Shown piece after piece: positions 22,568 through 34,260 of a DNA stretch of 64,000 bases (positions within the stretch are counted from its first letter, which is position 1; each line of letters begins with the position of its first letter). Below the pieces are notes generated by a model. That model was not told where the DNA came from and searched no databases. It saw only the letters and a list, made by a program, of their open reading frames with translations. Source of the stretch: Epiperipatus broadwayi (taxonomy: Eukaryota; Onychophora; Udeonychophora; Euonychophora; Peripatidae); the NCBI GenBank assembly GCA_028023455.1, contig JAQFVV010000043.1, positions 2,851,483 through 2,915,482 on the forward strand, given 5' to 3'. Made by a program: the position numbers and the translations under genes.

Positions 22568-23129
22568 TAAATATTAATTATAACAATTGATATTTTAAAA
22601 AAAATCTAATTTAGGGCTAAAACTTATTTTTATGATACAATAATTTAACAAATATTATTGTTTGACCAGTTTAATATAACAAAATTGGAGTATTACTTGG
22701 GGAATTTGATTTATATGCTCGGCCAGATAATCATTACTGTCATGTTGTGCATGGCATTTAGGTCATACAAATATGAAATAAATCAATCATTAATATTTTT
22801 TTCAAAATACTGTACTTTTTATCCAAATAAAAGAAAGCAGTAAGCCATTCACATTGTTTTGAGATTATGAAAACAACTGATGAAATATGTATATTAAAAT
22901 TTTTGATATAATGTCAAGTTTCAATAAACGGATTGCTTATTGAAATAGATTACTCCAGTGATTTGAAAGCAAGACAAGGCAGGAAGATGTGTAACCTATC
23001 TTGTAGTTATTTATTACAGAGAATCAAAATTCAACTTAAATCAGTAAGATAATTATTAAAATGAATTATAAAATAACAAACAAGCACAGTCTTCTATTTT
23101 AAAAATAGCCAATTAATTTCACTATATAT
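22568..23129. other. AT-rich spacer, nothing recognised
   Basis: No coding or repeat structure was recognised. Confidence 0.35.
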
Positions 23130-25030
23130 TGTACCGGACGAAAGAGCTTTGAATCGCATATACTGACCACATGGGTGCCACTAGTCTGAAAACCGGAACT
23201 AGACATTTATTTTAAGGGTGGACAGGATATGTGAACCTGAATGCGCCGGACTAAACTCAGGGAGAAACAAGATATCTTAAATATTGTTTAGACAATTGAG
23301 AAATAAACGCACAAAGACAAATGTCAGCCAAATTAAGTTTAACAAATTTTAAACTTTTATTTAAGAGCAAAATAACTTGTAAGAAAAAGTTTACATGAAA
23401 ACCAATAGGTTATCTCAGGCGTGTACCAGAAAGACGAAAACGTAATGCTCTAGCAGACAGACCGATCTTCCAATAGCAAATTATAAAAGGGAGGGAGCAA
23501 ATTTCTTTCAGAAGAGAAGTCACCTAAACGTTGGTTTTCCCATTCACAGGTATGAAAACAATACATTCTTGAAATAAATCAACGAAATCAGCGCCAGCGA
23601 GCTTTTCTAGGCCCGAAAAAATAATGTGTCAGGACCCAAAATGTCATATGCTAGTAGAAGCTGCATCTTAAAACTACGTTTAAAGCAAAGATGATTGATT
23701 TACCTCAAGAACCCACAACAAATATGCTTCAGAATGAAAGGAAAACAAACAAATAAAACTGGCAAATCCCCAACCAAACGATTGGCGAAAACTAATATAA
23801 GAATTAAAGGTCTCAATAGGAGACAAGTAAATCATTAGAAAATCAGTTACATCTGCCCCAGCATTTAAAGAAAATGAATTACCAATAATTATAATTAAAA
23901 AATAAATTTATGACACAAGTTCTGAGTACACGCTCTGATAAATTTTAAGCTATATAAGTAAATACAAAATAAATCTATTGGAGAGAGCACATGAGTACGA
24001 AAATATGAAAGCTATAAATACCTTAGCAGCGAAAGTCTCTCTCACCTGTAATTTACAAAAGGGATAAATATTATCTTCCTGCTGGCGACTTATAAAATTA
24101 CAAAGCAAAAACAATTGTAGTTTCCGCTTTCAGAGATATAAGAAATGAAGACTATGAAAATAAAGTCGCCAGTCAAAAGATTTGGTGGTTTGCAAAAGCA
24201 CAAACACAGTATTTAAAATTAATTCGGGGCTACTAAAATAATTACAGGTAAGCATTCAAAATATACACGACTGCCAAAGCATTTAGTAAAAGTTAGGCAT
24301 AAAAATAGAAAAACTCACACGTCACTCTCCAATAAACAAAAATTGAAAGCAAACTTGGAATCTTAAAACTAAGATTCCGAGACACACGGCAAAATACAAG
24401 AAATCACAATAAATATTACATATGAGGTTAAATATTACTTATGAATACAGATTTATAATTAGATTGAGCGGAGATTTAATGAAAAGAAATTTACCCTGGA
24501 AAGAATAAAAGAAAATTTCATCTTACGATAAAGCACAGTTCGCATAGAGTGCGCACGTTTATCTTTAGTCCATTTTCAGGTCCTTTGACAGCAGCAAGAT
24601 AGAGGCAGTGTTTATTTTAGAGGCTCTTGGCATGACTGAAGGAGAGCTGGCAGGCGTGGGTCTGTCCTTTGTTTAAGTTAGCAAGACATCCTGATGATGG
24701 CAAAACTCATAGTGGTAGATTTTGACATCCTGCACAGTAACAAAGTCTGTTAATAATTGCAAGTTTTTAGCAGGAATTAAATGTCCGAACTGCTACCCAA
24801 AACGGTATAACTCTCAGCAGGCGATAATCCAAGTGTCTCTCTAGAATACTGAATCTCTCTCCTCTCTCATAAATTGGCGGGCTCTCATTGCCTCGCTACA
24901 TTTCCCGTGCTTGTGTCCAATTCTATATCTCAGGCAGGGCAAATATTAATTTCCCGCTCAATCTAATTTAAGAATTCCAACCAGGGATTATTGAAACAAA
25001 AACGACAACACAATTAAATCTCCGCTTTTT
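23130..25030. other. Compositionally distinct block, unclassified
   Basis: This block is less AT-rich than its flanks, with several CpG-containing words ('accggacgaaagag', 'tgaatgcgccggac', 'ggcgtgggtctgtcc'). It has no open frame longer than about 60 codons. A short inverted pair is present: 'ttagattgagcggagattt' near 24460, and its partial complement at 24925-24970 ('cccgctcaatctaatt') and 25013 ('attaaatctccgct'). It could be a large nonautonomous transposon or the LTR region of an unknown element. Nothing identifies it further. Confidence 0.35.
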
Positions 25031-25380
25031 AGAATTAACTTTAAAAATGATTAAAATAAAAGCAACAGGAATATATAATTAGCAAGCTTGCCTGTTTTTA
25101 ATCAAATTGATTAAAAAAAAAACACAAGCGGTGAAAGTAAACTACAGTATTTTAAAATCAATTCTATAAACATTAAAACGATCTATTTTAAATATAAATG
25201 TGTATGTGTTTTAAATAATAATAAAAAAAATTTAGCATTAGACATTTAATGAAAATTAAGTTGTTTTTCCCTTTTTAATTTTAGTAATAAAACCATTGAA
25301 TCGGAAATCAATCCGGTTCAATATATATGCAACAAAACACAAAAACTGCTTTTTAAATCTTGATTTTTATAATCTTAACT

Positions 25381-25450
25381 ATTATAACTTACAATGATAT
25401 ACTCTTTAACGTTTCGACTATATTATTTTATAGTCTTTATCAAGGAACAA
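25381..25450 (-). repeat. PLE-tail-like motif (hammerhead-like, degenerate)
   Basis: On -, the order is CTTGATAAA (25437-25446), a stem gacta...tagtc (25416-25437) and GAAAC (25411-25415), followed by GTT. The arrangement matches the PLE tail motifs at 22.0 and 57.6 kb, but CTTGATAA departs from the CUGAUGA core, so it would be inactive. Confidence 0.35.
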
Positions 25451-28400
25451 CTAAAAAAATATATAAAAAAACATTGGAGTATTGTATATTATAATAGTTC
25501 AGATTAAAATAAATCAAGATTCATAAAGAAGTTTGTGTAGTTTGTTGTATATATATTGAAGATAATTATTATTAGTAGTACTATGCAGATGGTTAAATAA
25601 GAATAATAATCATGATTGAAATACCTGCAAGATCAATTAAGTCAGAATATTTACAGAGTTTTCTATGTAAGATAATGCTATCGATAATATAAAATCTGAA
25701 TCTATGTGATCTTAGTGAGAGTTAATTAATGTTGTACTATGCAATTTTATGAATAAAAACTATTTAGATATGCCAAATATACATCTGTGTTTTAATGAAA
25801 AAAACAGGAGGTATAGATAAATAGTAAATGTGAAGATAAGTTTAAGATATATGATTTAATTAAGGAATATGTCATGTTAATGATAATATTAATTAAATGT
25901 ATCAAAAAACTATTATAAACAAGTAAACCAAGATAGTGTTAATAGTATAATATATTCACAGTAAGCTCATAATAATTTTGGACTAAATGATGTCTAAATA
26001 AGACAAGTTATGTACAAGGCTTAAAAAGATGATAGATAAGTCATAAATTATTTAGAAATAATTTTTCTGTAGATAGGTATAAATTAAACAGAATGTACTA
26101 TGAAAGTCATTTAAGATGCTAAATACGAAATAATATTGATTAATAAAATACTATCTAGAGTAGAGATTGTGTAGTTATGCCAAGATGAGGCAGGAAAAGA
26201 AATGTAGGTTTTTCTTATTTAAGAATTCAAATAGGTTGCATATAATAATGAAGCAAATGGTTTAAATGGTGGAAAGAGATCTATTTTTTTTATCGTAATG
26301 GATTTATGATAAATACAATTGGGAATGATTTAAACTAGATATGGACATTGTGATAGTAGTTGCTGAAGTGTTAAGAATAAATTATCTCAATTCATAAAAT
26401 CAAAAGTAGTTATAATGTCAATCTGATCAGTGATAAATGCACTTACTCATCATAGCAAGAAAAATTAGATTTTTGCACTAGCAAGGTAGCCAAGTCGTAT
26501 AAAATCTTAAATATCATAATGCAAAATTTTCTTATCAGTATCTTCCAATGTTATTAAGTTTAAATGATCATTTATTGAAAGATTAACAAAATAATAATTT
26601 CTTTTTTAAGAGAGAAGATGATGTTGGTTTACAAATTAGATAGATCGAACAGTGTCACTGAGTGAAACAAATATGAAAATATAGAATAATGTTGATATCA
26701 AAGATTTTGTAGACATAGAATCAGATTCTTCGTAAGCATAGTTTGATTTTTTTAAAATGCTAGATTGCATGAGCCATATCGTAAGATAAATGAAATAAAT
26801 AATAGAATGAGTCTATCTATTGCTTGAATTTGGAAGTTTGAATGCAGGAAATACCAGAACTGGATCAGCCAATGATATTACACTTCAGATTGATATTTTA
26901 CCCCTGCGTTAAACTACATAAGGCATATCATTAAATAAAATATAGCTTGAAGAATAGCAAAGTAAAGCATTGGATGGGAAGTAGTTGGTAAATGATATCA
27001 ATTATAGCTATTTCAACATAAGTAATAAAGAGATCTCAAAGGCTTGACGAATTGAAAATTTAGAAAAGTTATGAAAATTTAACAAATTTCAAAAGCTTTG
27101 GAATAATTTTTTGTTATTAAGACTTATATTATTTTGATTGGTAAGGAAGAAAAAGATAGTTAGCTTCTGAATACAACTTGCAGAGTGAGAAACTGACAAA
27201 CTTCAAATGTCAAACTAATGTTCAGTGAATAATTTATATCATCCAGTTGTAAGGATTTTTGAAAGAAAATCAGCAGAGCATTTTTCGTAGATATGATTAA
27301 CAATAAATTTAAATTTACGTAACCTAACTGTAATTGGAGATAAGTTGGATGTTGCGGAAGTAATGTACAGCAATAATATACTGGAGATATCATTTAGAAC
27401 TAACATGAAATAACAACAAATAGTTTATTTAATGATGAAACTGTAGAGAAGAATGTGATGTCTAAATCTATACAAGTTGAAAGTAACATATGCATGAGAA
27501 ACAGAAAATATTAAAGAGCATGAGATGGAAAGAATAAATCAAAGAGGATGCCTGTTTCCTGATAATATTTTTTCCTGGCTTATATCAAGATGAGTGCTAT
27601 TTCAGAGCTAAATCCAATGAAGGAATAGTGCAATACATAGAGGTCAATACATAGAAGGGTGTAGTTAAAAATTCAATAACTTGCACTGAGTACTATACAA
27701 ACTAATAATACATTTGGCTTTATTACATAAATAAATAACTAGAAAATAAAATTGCATAGATAAATGAATATGAAAATCACAGTGACATTAATAGATAATG
27801 TTTTTTTTTTTTTCCAATGGAATCTTCATACTTATTAAGATCTGGGCAAACATTTGACTTCTGAATGAACATATAATCATGATTCAAATTTATGAGAAAT
27901 GCTGGGTTGACAGAGATATTTGCATCAGTAAATATGGATATTTTATCAAGCTGATGAATTGTTTTAATTGTATCAATCAATTAAAGAAATTAAGGTTATG
28001 AAAGTTGAATTGCTGAAATATTTAGATTATGGATAATGTTATTTATCAGAAATCTTCAAAAAATTTATTAATATTTCTATATCTAAAATTAGTAATCAAT
28101 GTTCTTTTATAATTATAAGATTAAGCAACATGTTAACATTAATTACTGTTGTTAGTAATGCAAATGATTATACTTTACCGCAATTATTGGCATCATTTGA
28201 ACTGGTTCTATAGTGATGAGAAGAATGTTATGGAGAATGTTTTACGCCTACATATGGAGGGAGTGATATTTTGATTATAAATTACATAATAATTTTTTTA
28301 TATAGTTTTTTAAAATTAATTACTGCCTTAGTCTGAATCTGAAAGTCATTAGAATATAAGACTAGAATGCTGCCGTGTCCATGGGGAGACAATCACAGCC

Positions 28401-28659
28401 GTGTAGGCGAAAATGAATAATACACACACAATTTGAGTAAATATATCAGTAAGTTTATTTTTGTTTGCTGAAGCATTAATTTAACAATATAACTAGCATA
28501 ATAAAATTATATTACTGACAATAATTTATCCTGTTTACTTTTGGGAATTGCTATGGAATACATTTAATGTATAAAAATATCTTATTTCATACACAACTGC
28601 TAAATTATACAACTTATCTGTCAATTTCTTTTTGTTTGAAATTGTAATAGTAAAAGTAA
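25451..28659. other. AT-rich region, nothing recognised
   Basis: About 3.2 kb without recognisable features. Two - strand open stretches (27160-27393 and 27777-27980) look faintly coding in composition, but I recognise no family and they are short enough to be chance. Confidence 0.35.
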
Positions 28660-28765
28660 CTGTCAAGCGTTGGTGGCCTAGTGGTTAGCATAGCTGCCTT
28701 CCAAGCAGCTGGCCCGGGTTCGCTTCCTGGTCAATGCATTTGAGATATATATATATATAATAACT
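28660..28765 (+). mobile_element. tRNA-Gly-derived SINE head
   Basis: Positions 28667-28738 fold largely like tRNA-Gly(TCC). A 7-bp acceptor stem pairs with two G-T pairs. The anticodon arm is GCTGC-CTTCCAA-GCAGC and the T arm is CCGGG-TTCGCTT-CCTGG. The D stem is broken (gcct against gcat). A-box-like 'tggcctagtgg' and B-box-like 'gggttcgcttcc' are present. The same 5' context ('tgtcaagc') and 3' tail ('tgcatttga' then an AT run) recur in the copy at 55.3 kb. The shared tail argues for a SINE rather than a working tRNA gene. Confidence 0.7.
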
Positions 28766-29567
28766 GCATTCAGCATTATCTTTTTGCCCTTTTGAGAAAT
28801 GCATTGTTTTACTTTCGGCAGCTATTTTTCCTCTTGATTATGACTTCGACTGCTGTGTGCAAAGAATCTCTGACTTTTTCATTAGCTACGCTAATTTACA
28901 TAATTAATTTTTAAAGTTCTTTTTATAATACATTTTTTCTAGAGTAAGCGTTTTGGGGGGAAAAAATAACAATACTGTCCGTGCAATGCACATGATTTAA
29001 TTAAAACTTTATTTACACACAACTTGAAATATTTGTCAGTACAAATGCTAAGAAGGCTTACACAGAAATTGATTCATTTTTTGCTTACAACATATGTATA
29101 TGATTTGAGTTGAAGAGAATAATACAAAGTGACTTGACTTTATTAATGTATAATGCTCATTTTATTCATGCTTTGACAAGGACACACTAATATCAAAAGA
29201 CTGATGTAGCAAAGTAACATTGTTTTTTTTTTGTATCTAAGATTTATTAGTAGTGTAATACTCTGGTAGAATATATATGTATCCAAGACTTCATATTTGA
29301 ATAGAGAGGAGGGGCTTTTGATGCTAATTACAATTGGAACTGTAGGATGATGTGATAATTCATAAGTGGAATGTCCTAGCTTTATTTTAATAGAAACTTT
29401 CCATACAGTAGTAAGAATTTCAAAGGATATAATAGTAATTAATTGTTTTCAAATGCTGACGCTATGTTTAAATAAAGTGGAGCATACATTATGTGTACCA
29501 GTATGATTGGGTTACAATCTTGTAGCAATATTTTTTAAAATTCAAATTTTTTAACAGACATTAAAGC
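28766..29567. other. AT-rich spacer, nothing recognised
   Basis: No coding similarity. A T-run lies at about 29222-29232. Confidence 0.35.
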
Positions 29568-30345
29568 ATGATCATATGTGTTAGCAAAAATATAGATAAG
29601 CTGGACTACCAAATGGTAGTCAAACCTTTGGAAGTAAGAGGCTTGACAAACACTAATTCTTACGCGCCGCACTCACACAAACTTGCAGCCCTCTCTTCAT
29701 TCATGTTTAGGAACCATAACTTGTGCAAATATGAGGCAGATAAAAGAAAAAAATCTCATCAATTATATAACTGATTTAAGGAAAATAGGACACACTTATT
29801 CATCCATCAACAGAAAAGTCAACAAATTTTTCTATAAAATAAACCACAACCACAAGAAAGAAAACAAACCAAGAATCTTAATCCCATACGTTCACTCTAC
29901 AGCTAAAAGCCTTATCAATCAACTATCATGTGACTTTGAAGTCACTTTCCGTTTATCTCCCAACACCAATAGACTGATAAATAATACCAAAGACAGGATC
30001 AAAACCTGAACTCACCCCTCAAGTTGTGTACAAAATTACCTGCCCCCAAAGAAATTGTATGGCAACATATTATGGAGAGACCAAAACTAACATTGCCACC
30101 AGAGTAGCTCAACACCGATACCTTTACAATAAAACCAAAACAAAGTATGAAGGTAATTCGATTTTTGTCGAACAGGAGAGAAACTCTGGACATGCTTTTC
30201 TACCTACCACAGCCAGTGTCATTTGCTCTGAAACAAACGACACCAAACGTAAAGTTAGGGAAGCTTACTTCATTGCGGCTGATCCATCGGCAATCAACAG
30301 AAGAGAGGCCTGCTATTACCTATCTCGTAAATGGTTCATGTAACA
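29568..30345 (+). mobile_element. Penelope-like element, 3' half with GIY-YIG endonuclease
   Basis: The first part (29683-30009) covers the PLE segment between RT and endonuclease, including 'KENKPRILIPYVHSTAKS', then 'VTFRLSPN' and 'LINNTKDRIKT'. After a frame change, 30015-30343 encode a nearly complete GIY-YIG domain. It has 'VVYKITCP..NCMATYYGET' (the GIY...YIG pair as VYK...YYG with two Cys), 'IATRVAQHR' (conserved Arg and His), 'NSGHAF' and 'REAYFIAADPSAINRR'. The last 100 codons are open and well preserved, so this is the youngest-looking PLE here, but a stop or shift separates it from upstream sequence and the RT is missing. GIY-YIG nicks DNA for insertion in known PLEs. Confidence 0.85.
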
Positions 30346-30394
30346 TCTGCACATAAGTTTGCATAAAATTTGCATAGTTTTACAGTTATTAACA

Positions 30395-30455
30395 GAATAA
30401 CTCGCCATGAATATGGGACTGTAGACTGTCCCGAAAGCGCTTGGCGGTAAAATTT
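30395..30455 (+). ncRNA. Hammerhead-like motif after the PLE endonuclease
   Basis: Downstream of the stop at 30341-30343 lies 'cgccatgaat' (30403-30412), then a stem GGGAC (30415-30419) with GTCCC (30428-30432). GAAA (30433-30436) follows directly, then 'gcgcttggcgg'. CGCC (30403-30406) can pair with GGCG (30443-30446), a possible stem I. The CUGAUGA box appears damaged ('ccatgaa'), so activity is not expected. Position and order match the ribozymes known from PLEs. Confidence 0.4.
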
Positions 30456-30797
30456 TTTTGACAATTTATTAATAGCTTCATTACCTGTGCGCAGAGCACA
30501 TATATATATTAATATATTAAAGTATTTCAGTATTATAAATGATTTAGCTATAAGTACAGTTAAATCATTGCAGTTCCAATCAATAATATGAACAATCAAT
30601 GTCAAAAGAATACTATTTTTGCATAAAATATTAAAATGACAGAAAAAGCATAGATGCTTCAGATTGGTGAGAGATCTAGATTTTAAGAAATTTTGCATAA
30701 GCATGACATAATCTTATGATAGGAAATATAGCTCTCTTCCAAACACCTATTCCTACATTCTTTCACAGGCTGAACAAAAATTATTATTATTTTCTTC

Positions 30798-30890
30798 TCA
30801 TGTGTCATAGCATCAGCCGGAAGCGAACCCGCTAACCCGGGACAACTGCTTGTAAAGCAGCTGCCACTGACCTCTCGACCACCAATGCTG
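30798..30890 (-). mobile_element. tRNA-derived SINE head, second subfamily
   Basis: Read on -, it starts 'gcattggtggtcgagaggtc' (A-box region). It has an anticodon arm GCTGC-TTTACAA-GCAGT and a B-box-like 'gggttcgcttcc' preceded by an extra 'gggttagc'. The tail 'gatgctatgacacatgag' is shared with the copy at 61.9 kb and differs from the 28.7/55.3 kb pair, which defines a second subfamily. The anticodon position reads TAC, but this is a SINE head, not a tRNA gene. Confidence 0.65.
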
Positions 30891-33230
30891 TACAAATTGT
30901 TAATTTTTCAAATTATTTTTTCCTGAGAATTAGGAAGTGCCAGAACGGGAATCAATTTGAGGATCTTAGATCCAAAGACTAATATTATCACTGTGCTAAA
31001 CTCTGCAGAATGATTTATAATTTATCAAGCTTCCCAGAATTAAATATAGAGTGATTTCTTGAAGTATTACTATTGGTCATTATATTTGACAAAGTTGTGG
31101 AAGAAGTAAGATCTAGAAATAAAATAAGACAATGAATTATTGTGAATATACTAACATCTTATAAATCAATAAACTTTGTTTATTGTTCTGTAAAATCCAA
31201 ATTAAGGATTTCACATTTCTTTCATAGATTTTTGTAAATATTTTAAAAAGAGCTATAATTTTTTATTTTTTTTGTAAAAAAGTAAAAAATAATTGAAAAT
31301 GAAAACCATTGAATACTAATTATTATTCATTCTCAACATGTATGACCATTTATAAAAATGATTATGTTGAAGGTATACTTAAATATTAACTGATTAGTGA
31401 AAATGATTGGGAAAACTGACAATTTAATCGCTAGAAAAACTTTTGAAAAATTTTAATTGATATTAAAAAAAAAAAAATGAAATAAAACTTTATGGAAGTT
31501 ATAAATATATTGTCTTGTATTTAAGTAATGTGAATATGTGAAATGATTTTTACATAATAGCCATCTTATCACATGGTATAACTAATGTATGTGGAATTGA
31601 CAATATTTTTAATGTTATGGACTAACACAGTTATCTCAACCATTGCTATCAATTTAAACCATTCTTGTTTTTTTAGGATTTATTTTTTATTATTCAATGG
31701 AGATGCATAATATGCAATCTATATCATTCTTAATATAAATATGAATACCATTGCATTGTGATATTAGAATTCTTGACTTATTTTGACAATTAGGTATTTA
31801 AAATATTTTCTCTACCAAAAATTCATTGCCTAAGACAAGAAATGAAGTTATATAATTGAATATGTCTTCATTACTACTGTTTGAAAGCTACTAAGTAGGA
31901 TTTCTATCAAGAGAATCAGATAATGAAAAATACCTTAATTGATACGTAAATTTAAATATGATTGGGATATGCATGAAATTAATTAAGTTCTATTTTGTGA
32001 TATATTATTTTTATTTTCTGGTAAAGAACTTACTAAAGGTGTGTCTTTAACTTATTACATAGATCACTGTGACTAGTAACGTAATCCAGAAAATAAGTGT
32101 GATCAGGATGGAATAATGAAATCGTAGGAGTGCCACAGATTTTATATAGTTTTGGTAGCACAACTGTAAATAACCTAGCTTTAACCAAATACATATGGAT
32201 CTTTGGACAAAGCATGTTTAAATTTGATAATAGTTAATGACAACTTAAGGTTGTACCCCTCATTCTATCATTTATTAATTGCTCCGAATTCTACTGCATC
32301 AGTAGGTTTACTTTCATTATTATAGCAGTCGAAGAAAAAATTTTGAGTTTATTTTTGAATTTTGTTTGCTAACAAATTATTTAAGTAATACTTAAGTTTT
32401 ATTTCGGAGAAATACAAAAGAAATAGCAAAGTATTTTTATTATTACAATTGTTACCGCAGTCCATATTTAGAAAGTTGAATTGGTGAGCCAATAAGGAAT
32501 TGAAATTTTTTTGAGATTTTTATTACTATAGAAGCATTTGTTAAACTCTGAAAGGTGTTGTTATTATTTAAATATAGTTGCTTCTATTTAGTGTCAAATT
32601 GTGACTCTAAGAGCTTTCTGTAGTTTTTTTTAAATTCCTAATGACTGTCTGATCTTGTATAGATTATATAAAGGAAGTTGGTGCTAACAGTGATTTTTGT
32701 GGGTTATCTTGTTGGAGTGAAAGAGTCTGGTAGACACTTATAATTCTTTAATAAGATTTTTTGAATATTGGTAGAATTTTTTTTTATAATTTTAGGAGGA
32801 AGATGAAATTGATATTAATTAACAATGAAATTTAATGTTACCAAAAGATAATCTAATCTTGGTTACCACATAATCTTTAATATTCCATTGTTTGGCGTAT
32901 AAAATTGCTTCCTTTAAGTAAGATTGATTGGTTGGGAACAGTAGCCCACTTTTTTTTTTTTAGAATAGTGTGCAAATATATACCAGATTTTGGATTGTAT
33001 AGAACAGTATTTTTATTTGCTTTCCTTTTTTAGATAATTTTTACAGCCTCTCTTTAAACAAGAATTTCTATGCAATTTCTAAAATCTTTTGACTAATTAA
33101 GAAATATAATGAATTAAACACAAAATTGAGAAAACAATTTTAATATATTTATGTATAATTTACATTTACATAGGCACATCTAAGTTTATAAAATAGAAAA
33201 TCATATAACATTACCATACTACAAAACAAC
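30891..33230. other. AT-rich region, nothing recognised
   Basis: No coding similarity, structured repeat or RNA was recognised. Confidence 0.35.
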
Positions 33231-33650
33231 ACTCTCCATATAGTAGTGCCATCTTGTGCTAACAAGAGCAATCAATGGATGCCAGACGGCTTGTGCATAA
33301 AATCCCTATCTAGTGCCTACTCATCCAATATCCCCAGACTAGTTTCTGGCTTGTGGCCTTCATCAGTGAGGAGCCTTGGATCTGAGAGCACTGCACCTAG
33401 ATCTTAGGATCTAATGCAACCCTCCAGCACCCGCCACAAGCCAGAAACTAGTCTGGGGATATTGGATGAGTAGGCACTAGATAGGGATTTTATGCACAAG
33501 CCTTCTGGCATCCATTGATTGCTCTTGTTAGCACAAGATGGCACTACTATATGGAGAGTGTTGTTTTGTTTTGAATTGTTTATTAACAATTATTGTGCTA
33601 GTATGAGATAGTGATCATGTGATGTTTAGTGGTTTATTACCATACTAGGC
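33231..33650. repeat. Foldback element, 'actctccata' family, copy 1
   Basis: Left arm 33231-33357 and right arm 33432-33562 are nearly perfect reverse complements. Both contain 'cactctccatatagtagtg', 'gagcaatcaatggatgcc' and 'ccctatctagtgcctactca', and then the segment around 'ccagactagtttctggcttg'. The central spacer includes 'agccttggatctgagagcac'. The right flank to 33650 ('tgatcatgtgatgtttagtg') is the complement of sequence flanking the copy at 46.7 kb, so the true element extends beyond the visible arms. Open stretches inside are mirror shadows of the palindrome. No transposase is encoded. Confidence 0.85.
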
Positions 33651-34200
33651 AAAATTTTTTTTTACTAGTATTGTGGTAGTCAGTATTAAATCTAATTTTA
33701 TGTATACTGTATAGACAAATAAAAAAAAATGAAATGAGAATTTTAAAAACAGTAAAAATCGAATTTAATAATTAATGTGAAACTTGCACTTTCGTAGAGC
33801 TCATAACCGCTTCTACTGTTGGTGTTTTATTAGTGATTCATTTTCCGAATCTAATTATAATCAATATTTTATTTTAGTTGTAATTAATTTTGAGAAGCTT
33901 TCATATAAGTATGTTGATGCAAATAGAATTAAAACTTTTACTACCTTTTTTTTTCAGTTCCAAATAATAATTTTCTATGGACAGCCAAAATTTTCGGCAA
34001 GTCAGTGAATTAAATTAAATGCGCAATGTTTCATCATATAAAAATCAATTAAATGTTTTTTTTTTTTAAATTTTATTTTAAAAAATGTTAGAATTAAAAA
34101 TGTCAACTAAATATTTATTATTATTATACAGGGTTGATAATTAAAAATATGTAATTAACAAACAGTATGGTAAAAAAAAAAACACAAAAAAGCAGTTAGG
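33651..34200. other. AT-rich spacer, nothing recognised
   Basis: A 74-codon open stretch at 33784-34008 has no recognisable similarity and low-complexity composition. Confidence 0.3.
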
Positions 34201-34204
34201 AGAT

Positions 34205-34260
34205 ATAAAAGTTCTGAAGAAGATTCAATCGAAACTGTAAACTGTAAAAAAGGGTGGTAA
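34205..34260 (+). repeat. PLE-tail-like motif
   Basis: CTGAAGA (34214-34220) is followed by a short gat/atc stem, then GAAAC (34231-34235) and TGTA. This is the same order as the hammerhead-like PLE tails, with one core change (CUGAUGA to CUGAAGA). No PLE coding sequence is adjacent. Confidence 0.3.

Noticed and set aside
25381-25450. Active hammerhead ribozyme on -
   Set aside because: The core box reads CTTGATAA and cannot form the conserved CUGAUGA core; kept only as a degenerate tail motif.
27160-27980. Two - strand open frames with mixed residues
   Set aside because: No recognisable motif, no codon or splice evidence, and lengths expected by chance.
28667-28738. Functional tRNA-Gly(TCC) gene
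   Set aside because: The D stem is broken, and the flanks and tail are shared with another copy at 55.3 kb, so it is better explained as a SINE head.
30798-30890. tRNA-Val(TAC) gene
   Set aside because: It has an extra insertion before the T arm and a tail shared with the 61.9-kb copy; SINE.
33404-33589. 61-codon open frame on - in the foldback
   Set aside because: It runs through the right arm of the palindrome, and its sequence is the mirror of the left arm; non-coding repeat.
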